NCBI RefSeq assembly: GCF_014189455.1
Contig: NZ_CP050296.1
Location: 2,538,001-2,602,000, forward strand
From: Mesorhizobium huakuii
GTDB taxonomy: Bacteria; Pseudomonadota; Alphaproteobacteria; Rhizobiales; Rhizobiaceae
Direction of reading: 5' to 3'
Length of the DNA: 64,000 nucleotides
The translations under genes were made by a program, and so were the position numbers. The notes beneath the pieces were generated by a model that did no database searches, was not told the DNA's origin, and worked only from the letters and a program-made list of their open reading frames with translations. Positions 53,703 through 61,994 of this stretch are shown here, in pieces; within the stretch, counting starts at the first letter, position 1, and the number at the start of each line of letters is the position of its first letter.

Positions 53703-54398
53703 ATGCGCGTTCTGCTGATTGAAGACGACAGACCAACTGCACAAAGCATCGAGTTGATGCTGAAGTCGGAACGTTTCAATATCTATATGACTGATCTGGG
53801 TGAAGAGGGCGTCGATCTCGGCAAGCTCTACGACTATGATATCATTCTGCTCGATCTGACTCTGCCCGATATGTCGGGTTACGAAGTCTTGAGGACGCTT
53901 CGCCTTTCCAAGGTGAGGACCCCGATCCTGATACTGTCCGGCATGGCCGGCATAGAAGACAAGGTGCGTGGCCTCGGCTTCGGCGCCGACGACTACATGA
54001 CCAAGCCGTTCCACAAGGACGAACTGGTGGCCCGCATCCATGCAGTTGTACGGCGTTCGAAGGGGCATTCCCAGTCCGTCATAACCACCGGCGATTTGGT
54101 GTTGAACCTGGACGGCAAGACCGTCGAGGTCGGCGGCCAGCGCGTACACCTGACTAGCAAGGAATACCAGATTCTGGAGCTGCTCTCGCTGCGCAAGGGC
54201 AACACGATGACCAAGGAAATGTTCCTCAACCACCTCTATGGCGGCATGGACGAGCCTGAACTGAAGATCATCGACGTCTTCATCTGCAAACTGCGCAAAA
54301 AGCTTGCCGCTGCTTCCGGCGGCCAGAACTTCATCGAGACCGTTTGGGGCCGGGGTTATGTCCTACGAGAGCCCCAGCAGATGCAAGAAAGCGCCTGA
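53703..54398 (+). CDS. ctrA: CtrA-family cell-cycle response regulator (island copy)
   Basis: 231 aa OmpR-type regulator. Receiver domain with acid pocket Asp8/Asp9, phospho-acceptor Asp51 ([15 protein letters not shown]), and conserved [21 protein letters not shown]; the DNA-binding domain contains [19 protein letters not shown] and [14 protein letters not shown], the CtrA recognition helix region, ending [13 protein letters not shown]. From memory these parts nearly match rhizobial chromosomal CtrA. CtrA controls division, motility and GTA/phage genes in alphaproteobacteria. It is the only cell-cycle gene in the element and lies beside phage tail genes. Confidence 0.93.
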   Translation: MRVLLIEDDRPTAQSIELMLKSERFNIYMTDLGEEGVDLGKLYDYDIILLDLTLPDMSGYEVLRTLRLSKVRTPILILSGMAGIEDKVRGLGFGADDYMTKPFHKDELVARIHAVVRRSKGHSQSVITTGDLVLNLDGKTVEVGGQRVHLTSKEYQILELLSLRKGNTMTKEMFLNHLYGGMDEPELKIIDVFICKLRKKLAAASGGQNFIETVWGRGYVLREPQQMQESA

Positions 54399-54486
54399 AC
54401 GGCTCTGCGGCTCTTCCTTCCCAAGCCATTGACGGAAGTTCCAAGACGACCAGCGCCGAGCGCCGATTGCGACCGATGAGACAAGG

Positions 54487-54891
54487 CTATTTGCCGATCG
54501 GCGGCACATCGACCCCTAAACTGGCGCAGCGCTTTATCAGATCGTCGGTTTCCGATTGATTTTCAGGCATTGTGATAATGTCGAAGGCTGGCAGGTATTT
54601 TGTCCCGGTGTCAGCGCTATCGAACTGGCCCCTATAGGCTGTCTCGCCGGAATACCCTGCAAAGCCGCTCTTTGCATAATACCTACCGCAAACAATGACT
54701 GACCCGGTTGAAGATGTCGTGGCACCGGGCTTGCCGAATTTTACGTTCGTTTGGTCTTTCAGCAGGGATCTTATGGTCTGCTCGACGACTCCGATTTGAT
54801 CGGCGGTCAGTTGAACCGGCTTCGCCTCGATAGCAACGATACCCAGTGCCAGGCAGCCTATCGTCAAGATGCTGAAGTGCAAACGTTTCAT
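54487..54891 (-). CDS. Small periplasmic protein
   Basis: 134 aa. Signal peptide (RLHFSILTIGCLALGIVAIEA-KP). The mature part has VIVCGRYYAKSGFAGYSGE and a late CASLGVDVPP; two cysteines may pair. Converges on ctrA. Unknown. Confidence 0.65.
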   Translation of the reverse strand: MKRLHFSILTIGCLALGIVAIEAKPVQLTADQIGVVEQTIRSLLKDQTNVKFGKPGATTSSTGSVIVCGRYYAKSGFAGYSGETAYRGQFDSADTGTKYLPAFDIITMPENQSETDDLIKRCASLGVDVPPIGK

Positions 54892-55168
54892 TCCCAATCT
54901 AACCGTCTTTCCCCGATAGCCACAAGCCTAACCCGCAATGCTAGAAGCCTGGTGAAGGGGGATTGGACGCTGACGGTCGGTCCTGGCGCCTCTTCCCTCC
55001 CAAGCCATGCGACGTTGGTGACGATCTCGGCTTTCGCGATTTCCTCCGGTCTAAGGTCTCGGTCTAAGGTCTCGGTCTTGGTCTTGGTATGTGCACACGG
55101 TGTCACACGGTGTGAAACCACCCCTACAGACTGTGTGCACACCCTCACGACACGGTGTCTGCACCGTC
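54892..55168. other. Gap with short sequence repeats
   Basis: Contains tandem AAGGTCTCGGTCT-like units at about 55052-55085 and inverted pairs of CACGGTGT near 55098-55160. No gene is supported. Confidence 0.4.
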
Positions 55169-55693
55169 TCATTGACCACCTCGCATCAGTCGGGTCTCCA
55201 TCAGCCGAGACGTGTTGCCGATGATCTGGGCCACCGACTTTGAGTTGCCGGAGGCCTTGGCAGCCTTCTCTGCTGCCTTCTGCGCCTCACGCTGAATTCT
55301 GACTTCGTTGGCCTCATCGAACGCGGCCACTGCCTTCTCTCGCAGCTTGTCGCTTTCGATCGCCTGGAGCCGGCGGCGCGTGCCGGTGGCATGGTCATCG
55401 TTTGCTGGTGGGTTGTGTCGAAACCAGCGTTCAATCAGGATGATATCGCGATCGCGATCATGGTCGATCAACCCCACCTCGATGAGTTCCCGGAGAACGC
55501 TCTCGTATGCCGCATCTGTCCAGCACAGATCGGCGCAGGCATAGCCGCGCGGGAGTTCATAAACCCCCGCGCTGGTCACATGTGCATTGCTCAGCAGGTA
55601 GAGGAAGCCAACCTTTGCTTCGTCAGGCAGCCCTATGAAGCGGCGGGACCGCCAAACGGCCGGCGCGACTTTGGTGAAGGTGCGGGCGCTCAT
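55169..55693 (-). CDS. Phage replication-region protein (winged-helix-like)
   Basis: 174 aa. The N-terminus WRSRRFIGLPDEAKVGFLYLLSNAHVTSAGVYELPRGYACADL is the pattern of phage or plasmid replication-initiation-associated proteins, and the C-terminus is a charged helix (EAQKAAEKAAKASGNSKS). Its start overlaps the HNH stop by one base. Function inferred from the pattern only. Confidence 0.6.
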   Translation of the reverse strand: MSARTFTKVAPAVWRSRRFIGLPDEAKVGFLYLLSNAHVTSAGVYELPRGYACADLCWTDAAYESVLRELIEVGLIDHDRDRDIILIERWFRHNPPANDDHATGTRRRLQAIESDKLREKAVAAFDEANEVRIQREAQKAAEKAAKASGNSKSVAQIIGNTSRLMETRLMRGGQ

Positions 55694-56454
55694 CAGACGG
55701 CACCTTCCGATGAAAGCTCCGAGGCGAACTCGCCATAGTGGTGTCGCTCTGCCTCTCGTCGCGCTGATACCGCGTCGGTTTTTTCCTCGAAGTGGCCGAG
55801 TTTTACGACCTGGTTATCGAGACCGATAAACGCCTGCCATTTATTTCGGCTGGCGATAAAGGAAACGCCAACCGTGCCACTTGTGTTGGTTTTCCCCGGC
55901 TTGCGGTTTCTGGCGTTTTGCAGAGGTGTGGCCTCGCGGAGGTTTTTCCACCGGTTGTCGGCGCGCATGCCGTTCCTATGGTCGACCAGATGCTTGGGCC
56001 ATTTGCCCGTCATCATCAGCCAGATGACGCGATGCGCCCGGTAAAGCCGGTAGTCGATTTCGACCTGGGTATAGCCGTCAGCGGTCCTGGTCCCCGCCAG
56101 GGCGCCGCTTGCGACGCCTCGCGGGACGCGCCACCGGAGCGCGCCAGTTTCGGGATCGTAAATCAGCAGTTCAAGTGCGCGTTCTGCAGTGAGCGCCGGC
56201 TGCCTTTTCCGATATTCGGCAATGCTCGTTTTCCTGGCCATTACCGCACCCCCCAGCCCTGCCATACGGCAGACTTCGAATGCGGTGGATGGAGGAACGT
56301 GAAAACGGCTTGAGATCTTGGCAACGGCGTAGGAGCCGTCATCGATCGCAATTGCCATTTGTGAGCCGGTGGAGTAGAAGGATGTCTCAACAACATTCCA
56401 ATCTACCAGACCGCTTCGCCCTGCCAGGCTGGCGGTCTTTTCTTTTTCGGTCAT
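55693..56454 (-). CDS. HNH endonuclease with AP2 domain
   Basis: 253 aa. After a unique 70-residue N-terminus, the homing-endonuclease-like part starts near MARKTSIAEYRKRQP, with YDPETGALRWR, HRVIWLMMTGKWPKHLVDHRNGMRADNRWKNLREAT (the H-N-H centre), and the AP2 segment GTVGVSFIASRNKWQAFIG. Typical of phage HNH/AP2 nucleases. The N-terminal HTH-like region (KISSRFHVPPSTAFEVCRMAG) is an unusual addition. Confidence 0.85.
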   Translation of the reverse strand: MTEKEKTASLAGRSGLVDWNVVETSFYSTGSQMAIAIDDGSYAVAKISSRFHVPPSTAFEVCRMAGLGGAVMARKTSIAEYRKRQPALTAERALELLIYDPETGALRWRVPRGVASGALAGTRTADGYTQVEIDYRLYRAHRVIWLMMTGKWPKHLVDHRNGMRADNRWKNLREATPLQNARNRKPGKTNTSGTVGVSFIASRNKWQAFIGLDNQVVKLGHFEEKTDAVSARREAERHHYGEFASELSSEGAV

Positions 56455-56457
56455 CGT

Positions 56458-56637
56458 TTACGCCTCCGAAACCGGAAGGCTGTTGAGGAAGTTCTGAAGA
56501 TCAGAGACGAGTATCAGGGAGCGGCCATTATTTTTCCGCTTCGGAAGTCTGTTTTCCTTGATGGCCCGGTAAATAGCTGAGCGGGAAAGTCCGCTCATCT
56601 CGACCGTCTCGTTGATCGTGGCAGCCAACTTAGTCAT
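56458..56637 (-). CDS. AlpA-like HTH protein (excisionase/regulator)
   Basis: 59 aa. ETVEMSGLSRSAIYRAIKENRLPKRK then LILVSDLQNFLNSLP: the winged-helix-like HTH_17/AlpA fold of P4-type elements. AlpA-like proteins act as excisionases or activate the integrase. Located about 860 bp before the integrase stop and 4 bp before the HNH gene. Confidence 0.8.
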   Translation of the reverse strand: MTKLAATINETVEMSGLSRSAIYRAIKENRLPKRKNNGRSLILVSDLQNFLNSLPVSEA

Positions 56638-56718
56638 TCGATGCTATCCCTTTCAGCGTCATGTTGTTTCGACGCTTCAGAGATGGCATGCGAGGGAGAT
56701 GCCTTCCCCGGACAGCCT

Positions 56719-57402
56719 TCAGATTTCTAAGGCTCTTTGTCCGGGCCCGGACGCTCTTTCCCAGGCTTTGCGGATTGCTTCAGCAGACATAGGATCTTCC
56801 ATCTCTTCAGAAACCGCCGCGACGAATGCAACGAAGGGGCCTGACGCTTCACGAATGGACGTAAATTTTACCTCGGGCTCTTCCTTGAAGGCGTCCCTGT
56901 AAGCCTTCGCCAGCCTCTTGATAAAAACATCTCCCGGCGTCGTGTCCGCGTTATCGCTTTCTGGCTTTCCAACATTAAGGGGTGCCGTGTCGCTTCGCCC
57001 TATTCGCCTCAGGCGGGCCCGCTCTTGCTCTGCTGCCGATGCGAGGTGCCGAATGCCCGCCATCAATTGTTCGAAATCGGGCAATCCACTATCGTCGTTG
57101 AATGGGAAATAGCCTTCCAGCGAGTTGATCGGCAATTTTGCATCCGCGATTGTGTGAAGAATGGCCCTTGCAGATCGCCGGACCTTATCCAGCGCCTCGA
57201 AGCGGTTGCGGCTACGAGCATCGCTGTTTAGATCGGGATGAATCTCTCGATGAGTGTATGCCCAAGATATAGAACGGGCGAGCGCAACAGGATCGGTTTC
57301 ATGCTGGGCGTTTGGCAGAGATGGGCCGGCGGCGGCCACGCGGCCCAAGATGCGCTCCATAGCGGCATTTCCAAGTGTGGACGGAGGATTGCCCTTAGTC
57401 AT
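56719..57402 (-). CDS. Hypothetical element protein
   Basis: 227 aa, mostly helical and charged (ALARSISWAYTHREIHPDLNSDARSRNRFEALDKVRRSA, then DVFIKRLAKAYRDAFKEEPE). No motif known to me. It sits between the AlpA and integrase genes, the place of replication or control genes in P4-like elements. Confidence 0.6.
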   Translation of the reverse strand: MTKGNPPSTLGNAAMERILGRVAAAGPSLPNAQHETDPVALARSISWAYTHREIHPDLNSDARSRNRFEALDKVRRSARAILHTIADAKLPINSLEGYFPFNDDSGLPDFEQLMAGIRHLASAAEQERARLRRIGRSDTAPLNVGKPESDNADTTPGDVFIKRLAKAYRDAFKEEPEVKFTSIREASGPFVAFVAAVSEEMEDPMSAEAIRKAWERASGPGQRALEI

Positions 57403-57493
57403 CGCTCACCTTTGCGATTACACCATAAGTGCCGCAGGGAAACCGGTGGCGATGCCGGCTTGTCAGATGGCCGTCCTATCCCTGCGGATTCTT

Positions 57494-58696
57494 CTAGGCC
57501 TTTCGGGCCTCATCTAGATTCACAATATTGCTTGGCTTCTGTGCAGCCAGATAGTCCGACCACGCCTGCATCAACTTGCGGCGCTTCTCCAGAGCATCGG
57601 AGCGGCGATAGGCGCGTTCCACGGCATCGCCGACTTTATGCGCCAGGGCAGCTTCAGCAACTTCTCTTGGAAACGACGTGGCGTCGCCGCACCAATCGCG
57701 AAAACCGGATCTAAAGCCGTGGACTGTGATGTCGGTCAGCTTCATTCGGCGCAGCAACATCATCATCGACATATCGGAAAGCGCATTCTCACCGTCTCGG
57801 GTGAAAATGTATTCACACTCCCCTCGATGTTCGTACAACGCCTCTAAGATCGAAAACGCTCGCGTGGACAATGGCACGGTATGCGGTGCGCCTGCTTTCA
57901 TCCGTTCCTTCGGCACATTCCAGAGCTTGCCCTTAAAGTCGATTTCCTTCCACTCCGCGCCAAGCGTCTCGCCGGATCTGGCAACAGTCAGCACGGTAAA
58001 TTCCAATGCGCGAGCCGAAGTGGCCTCTAGCGCCTTGAGCCGCGTCACGAATGCTGGGATATCCTGATACGACATTGCCGGCTGATGACCGCGCTGAAGG
58101 CGTTGGCGCTTCGGCAGAAGGTTTCGAAGGTTGCCGCGCCAGGCTGCCGGATTCTCTCCCGATCGCCAGCCCTTCACCTTCGCGAACTCAAGAACGCGTT
58201 CTATCCGACCGCGAAGCCTCGACGCCGTTTCAGCTTTCTCCCGCCAGATCGGAGACAGAACTTTCAGCACGTCCTCGGTTGTGATGGTGGAAACGCGCTT
58301 CGGCCTGAGACTTCCACAGAAGCTAGTGAGCGTCTGGTTCCACTGATATTCGTGTTTCGCGTTCCGCCATTCGGATTTCACGGTGGCGATGTATTTATCG
58401 GCGCACTCGCCGAATGTCGGTTCGGCTTCCTTCGCCTTCTCGGCGATCGGATCGCGGCCCTCCTCAACCGCAGTGCGGCACTCGCCGGCCTTCGCTCGGG
58501 CCTTGGCAAGGGTTACAACGGGATACGCGCCCAGGCCCATTTCACGCCGCTTGCCATCCTTGGTCCACATGAACAGCCAAGACTTTGAGCCGGAGGGAGA
58601 AACCCACAGATAGAGCCCTCCGCCGTCGCTGTGACGACCTGGCGCCTTTTCGGCTTTCGCGGCGACGTCAGATAGTTTGTGAAGCGTCCGGGCCAT
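57494..58696 (-). CDS. int: P4-type tyrosine integrase
   Basis: 400 aa. N-terminal DUF4102-type arm-binding region (GGLYLWVSPSGSKSWLFMW), SAM-like core-binding domain, and catalytic domain with Arg in VARSGE, HGFRSGFRDW (His-x-x-Arg), LAHKVG and the nucleophile Tyr in AYRRSDALEKRR. These recombinases favour tRNA 3' ends, matching the tRNA-Ala target. The start lies close to the right boundary, immediately before the candidate arm sites. Confidence 0.96.
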   Translation of the reverse strand: MARTLHKLSDVAAKAEKAPGRHSDGGGLYLWVSPSGSKSWLFMWTKDGKRREMGLGAYPVVTLAKARAKAGECRTAVEEGRDPIAEKAKEAEPTFGECADKYIATVKSEWRNAKHEYQWNQTLTSFCGSLRPKRVSTITTEDVLKVLSPIWREKAETASRLRGRIERVLEFAKVKGWRSGENPAAWRGNLRNLLPKRQRLQRGHQPAMSYQDIPAFVTRLKALEATSARALEFTVLTVARSGETLGAEWKEIDFKGKLWNVPKERMKAGAPHTVPLSTRAFSILEALYEHRGECEYIFTRDGENALSDMSMMMLLRRMKLTDITVHGFRSGFRDWCGDATSFPREVAEAALAHKVGDAVERAYRRSDALEKRRKLMQAWSDYLAAQKPSNIVNLDEARKA

Positions 58697-58698
58697 CC

Positions 58699-58732
58699 AT
58701 CCCCACTTTTATCCCCACTTCGAAGTGGGGAT
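58699..58732. repeat. Candidate integrase arm-type sites (right)
   Basis: Three copies of the decamer ATCCCCACTT: two direct (58699-58720, identical to the left set) and one inverted, forming the perfect palindrome 58711-58732 with CG at its centre. It overlaps the presumed int promoter, so integrase may repress itself. Confidence 0.55.
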
Positions 58733-58838
58733 AGTACAATACAATGTGGGACGGTCCTAGACGCTCAACGGGAAAAGCACATTATTTTCAATGGAAGCGG
58801 AGACGGCGTGGGACGGCTGGAAACGCTAGTTCGGTGGA

Positions 58839-58860
58839 CCTCAGCTCCACCATCGGAACA
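58839..58860 (+). repeat. Right attachment core (attR)
   Basis: 22 bp identical to 24864-24885. It keeps only the last part of the tRNA sequence, as expected for insertion into the tRNA 3' end. Confidence 0.9.
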
Positions 58861-59181
58861 ATCGGTTTTTTCCGCCGTTCTGCTGCGCCACCAGGGCGCA
58901 AGCACCATCCTATACACCGCGATGCGGCGTTCGGCGCCAAAGCCCCCGGAAAAAGCCATGGGTGATTTCGCCATCTCCGCGGCAAGGCAATTGTCAATTG
59001 GACTTATGGCGATGGCCGCTGCCGGAATCGGCGCTATTTTTTTTGAAAGCCGTCCCATTAGACTGGCGTTCCCAAATCAGTTTTTTCTGTGTGTTGTGAC
59101 AAGGCGTTTCGGCGGGGGCGACCGAAGGCGCTATATGGATTCCTGAGTCGAAATGAAGAATTCGCCTGTGAAAGCAAAGAC
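58861..59181. other. Chromosomal gap right of the element
   Basis: No gene is supported. ORFs present are short and lack RBSs. It holds the promoter region for the following regulator. Confidence 0.4.
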
Positions 59182-59931
59182 GTGTCCATTCGCGAGAACC
59201 TCGCTGCAAATCTCAGACGGCTCTGCAAGGACCATGCCTCCGTTAGCGCGGTATGCCGTGAGTTGGGGATCAACCGCACGCAGTTCGAGCGTTACCTGCA
59301 GGGGCAGACCGTTCCGAACAAAGCCACTGCCAAGCTGATCTGCGACTACTTCCGCATCGACGAAGCGGAACTCTACCAGGATCCTGGTACCCCCGAGCCC
59401 AGGGATCCCGGCCTGCCGCCGATTTCCGAAAGCCTGTTCAACCAGATGATCCGCCCACCCGCCCCATCGATCGCGGGCGGCACCTATTTCACCTACTTTT
59501 CCATCCCCACCCGTTCCGACCTCTTGATGCGGTCGGTGACCTTCGTGCGGCGCGAGGCCGAACTGGTCACATTCCGCAGGGTGACCGGATGGTCGGAGCG
59601 CCGTGGCTCGACATGGGCGCGGGCACGCGTCAACCACTATGGCGTGGCGATCTCACGCCTGAACTGGATCTATTTCAGCGGCGTCAACCGCCGCCAGACC
59701 GGCGAACCGTCGCTAATCTCCGTGCAGTGGGCGCCCATCTCCGAACCGGTGCTGACGGGCAAGGCCATGCTTCTGACCGAGGCTGGGCCGGCATTCGTAT
59801 CAGTCATCATGCGGCAGGATATGTCCGGTATTCGGCCACGCCATGCGATCCGCATGGCGCATGTCATCAAGCTTGACGACCCGGGCATCGATCAGCTCGT
59901 CGTCAGCCTTGCCCGGGACGGGCTGGGCTAG
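59182..59931 (+). CDS. XRE-type HTH regulator with C-terminal sensor-like domain
   Basis: 249 aa from the GTG at 59182 (VSIRENLAANLRRLC); upstream starts would add residues of no similarity. The HTH (residues about 1-62) reads HASVSAVCRELGINRTQFERYLQG; the remaining 180 residues (SIPTRSDLLMRSVTFVRREAELVTFRR...) are beta-rich and unlike a standard sensor. It directly precedes the 31-aa peptide cluster on the same strand and is its natural candidate regulator. GTG start is inferred. Confidence 0.75.
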   Translation: MSIRENLAANLRRLCKDHASVSAVCRELGINRTQFERYLQGQTVPNKATAKLICDYFRIDEAELYQDPGTPEPRDPGLPPISESLFNQMIRPPAPSIAGGTYFTYFSIPTRSDLLMRSVTFVRREAELVTFRRVTGWSERRGSTWARARVNHYGVAISRLNWIYFSGVNRRQTGEPSLISVQWAPISEPVLTGKAMLLTEAGPAFVSVIMRQDMSGIRPRHAIRMAHVIKLDDPGIDQLVVSLARDGLG

Positions 59932-60175
59932 CGGATCGGTTACGCTAAATAAGAATAAGATTATCCCGAAAAAGCGTATGCTAGCGATTGCCTACTCCAT
60001 ATTTGAGCAAAATCGATTTTTTAGACTTTACCACCAAGAAAGATATTTTAGATCACGTTGGCTTTACTACAATTTTAACAAACCATTAACTCTTTCGACC
60101 TTACCTTTCTTCATGCGGATCCCGCTGTGGGGATCTTTCAACAGATCCCATTGGGGGGTCGGGAAAGGGACGAAA
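59932..60175. promoter_or_regulatory. AT-rich leader of the peptide cluster
   Basis: A distinctly AT-rich stretch (59945-60110) likely holding the promoter. A perfect 6-bp hairpin GGGATC/GATCCC at 60130-60149 lies 26 bp before the peptide ATG, with AAAGGGA as RBS at about 60165-60171. The hairpin could control translation or mRNA stability. Confidence 0.5.
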
Positions 60176-60271
60176 ATGGCCAAGAAAGTGAACAATGCCC
60201 CGAAGCTGACGGTTGCCGCGGGCACGCAGACCGTCTTCTTCTCGCAGGGCATGCACTACAACAAGCGCTGA
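60176..60271 (+). CDS. 31-aa peptide, candidate modified-peptide precursor
   Basis: A discrete small gene with RBS AAAGGGACGAAA before ATG. The N-terminus is basic (MAKKVNN), the centre is KLTVAAGTQTVFF, and the end is SQGMHYNKR. It has no Cys, one Ser and three Thr, so thiazoles cannot form. Sixty-six bases separate it from a SagB-type dehydrogenase, the usual place of a substrate peptide. Alternatively it is a leader peptide or small regulatory protein. I do not recognise the family. Confidence 0.6.
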   Translation: MAKKVNNAPKLTVAAGTQTVFFSQGMHYNKR

Positions 60272-60337
60272 AGTCGTTCGGCGCCGATCGGCTCTCGCTT
60301 GTCGGCGCCTCACATTCACAAAACGGCATTCAGCATC

Positions 60338-61402
60338 ATGAAAATGCGCTCTTCAAAAACGCTTGTTTTCTACCCCGGGACCAATAAGGTCACGGCCTGC
60401 AACTTCCTGACCAGAAGCGTCTTCGAATGCAGCCCCGAGGTGATCGGCCTTCTTGCATCCTGGGACGAATGGGCCTCCACAGCCGAAATCGCACGCACCC
60501 ACGGATGGTCGAAATCCGACCTCAATGCCGTCGTCCCGCAATTGCTTGATTTTTCCGCCCTGGTCACCGCCGGTTCGCCGCTGGCTGAACAGGAAACAAA
60601 ATTCTCCGGACAGTGGAGCTGGGGCATCCCGACCGCGCTGATGCACTTCTGCGTCCAGGACGCGGAGTTCATGACCATTGAACAGGCCGAGGCACGCCAG
60701 ATCGAACGCGCCGGCCATGTCGCGCAACCCGACCTCATGCTCAAGAATGTCGCCGGCGCCATACGGCTGCCCAACGCACTCGACGACAACGAACTCCTGA
60801 CGCTGATGGCGCGGCGCCGCACCAACCGCACCGCGGCCGCCCCCACCATCACTGCGCAGCAGCTTTCCGATTGCCTGTTCGCCGGCATGGGCATTACCGG
60901 CGAGACCAGCAACTGCGTCGGCACCCTGCCGCTGGGCATGACCCCTTCTGGCGGCGCCCGGAACCCCTATGAGGCCTATGTGGTTGCGCTTGGCGTCGAG
61001 GGTCTGGAGCCCGGCGTCTATCATTATTCGGCCGCCGATCACGACCTCGGCAGAATCTCGGCCAACCATCTGCCGAAGATCTCCGAGCTGGTCGGCGGGC
61101 AAGAATGGGCTGACGCCATGCCTTGCCTGATCCTGCTTTGCGCCAGGCTCGACCGCACCATGTGGAAATATGAGGATGCCAACGCTTATCGCGTCGTGCT
61201 GATCGAGGCCGGCCATATCGGCCAGAACATGATGCTGGCGGCGACCAGGCATGGTCTGTCGGCCTGCCCCACGGCAGCGCTCAGCCATTCAGCGATCAAG
61301 CGCCTTCTCGGCCTCGACCGCCTTACCGACGCACCCATCTATGCGTTGACACTTTCAACCCCGGAACCAAGCCCGCATTCGGTGGGTCAGTCAATTAATT
61401 AG
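60338..61402 (+). CDS. SagB/McbC-type nitroreductase-fold dehydrogenase
   Basis: 354 aa. Residues about 1-95 (SKTLVFYPGTNKVTACNFLTRSVFECSPEVIGLL ... LNAVVPQLLDFSALV) form a winged-helix-like region as in SagB proteins. The FMN-dependent nitroreductase core follows (MARRRTNRTAA, GGARNPYEAYVVALGVEGLEPGVYHY, and EAGHIGQNMMLAATRHGLSACP). In SagB/McbC the domain oxidises azolines to azoles in peptides, with a YcaO partner; no YcaO is present here. The start at 60338 is chosen over the TTG at 60299; the RBS is weak. Confidence 0.85.
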   Translation: MKMRSSKTLVFYPGTNKVTACNFLTRSVFECSPEVIGLLASWDEWASTAEIARTHGWSKSDLNAVVPQLLDFSALVTAGSPLAEQETKFSGQWSWGIPTALMHFCVQDAEFMTIEQAEARQIERAGHVAQPDLMLKNVAGAIRLPNALDDNELLTLMARRRTNRTAAAPTITAQQLSDCLFAGMGITGETSNCVGTLPLGMTPSGGARNPYEAYVVALGVEGLEPGVYHYSAADHDLGRISANHLPKISELVGGQEWADAMPCLILLCARLDRTMWKYEDANAYRVVLIEAGHIGQNMMLAATRHGLSACPTAALSHSAIKRLLGLDRLTDAPIYALTLSTPEPSPHSVGQSIN

Positions 61403-61469
61403 CCATCTTATAATGTCCAGTGCAACCAGTACGCGTTCCCTGAGTTCCACCAGATGACAGGAGAAGAAC

Positions 61470-61721
61470 GTGCCAAATCAGACCCTACGTCAGTCAGAGA
61501 TCGATAGCCTTCAATATATCGCATCGATGAGCAATGAGCTGGTGCAGATGGCCGAAGCAAGCCGTTTTCCCATGATCTCCTATCTCTTGGGCATGGCCTA
61601 TGCCGAAGCCTTCGATGTCCTGCGCGGCGCGCGGCCGGCAAGGCATGCGCAGCTCAGCGGCAACCCGATGCATCCCAAGCCGAATGCAAAGGAAAGCCAC
61701 GCTCTGCCAAGGAGAGCGTAG
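61470..61721 (+). CDS. Small helical protein A of the peptide cluster
   Basis: 83 aa from GTG with AGGAGAAGAAC upstream. The central segment RFPMISYLLGMAYAEAFDVLRG shares the pattern P-M-x-Y-x-L-x-x-A-x-A-E-x(4)-[LI]-R-G with the next gene. Three bases separate the two. Unknown family. Confidence 0.65.
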   Translation: MPNQTLRQSEIDSLQYIASMSNELVQMAEASRFPMISYLLGMAYAEAFDVLRGARPARHAQLSGNPMHPKPNAKESHALPRRA

Positions 61722-61724
61722 CGA

Positions 61725-61994
61725 ATGCAACCGTCAGTTCTGTGCGCGCCGGCCGGCTCGCGGCCGAACCGGTGGGAGACCATCTGTGCGCTGCAAAGCC
61801 TGCTGCCGCTCCTGAAAAAGGCCGCAGCCGACCTTGACCGCCCCAACATGGTCTACTGGCTGGAGCAGGCCGACGCTGAAACTGCCAACATCATCAGGGG
61901 CCGGCCGTCCGACACCGCCGCGATCCCTGCCTTGATCGCCAGCAGCCCGCAAAAGGACATTATGCATAGAGATTTGAGGGGGACCCGCCAGTGA
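61725..61994 (+). CDS. Small helical protein B of the peptide cluster
   Basis: 89 aa, ATG preceded by AAGGAGAG. The segment RPNMVYWLEQADAETANIIRG is paralogous to protein A. A long preceding helix (ICALQSLLPLLKKAAADL) suggests a helical bundle. Unknown. Confidence 0.65.
   Translation: MQPSVLCAPAGSRPNRWETICALQSLLPLLKKAAADLDRPNMVYWLEQADAETANIIRGRPSDTAAIPALIASSPQKDIMHRDLRGTRQ

Noticed and set aside
54888..55172. 94-codon minus-strand frame
   Set aside because: Runs through short tandem repeats and lacks RBS and coding composition.
58679..59146. 155-codon frame across the right attachment site
   Set aside because: It spans the integrase start, arm sites and attR; no support for translation.
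60176..61402. Classical thiazole/oxazole peptide pathway
   Set aside because: No YcaO cyclodehydratase is encoded nearby and the peptide has no cysteine.
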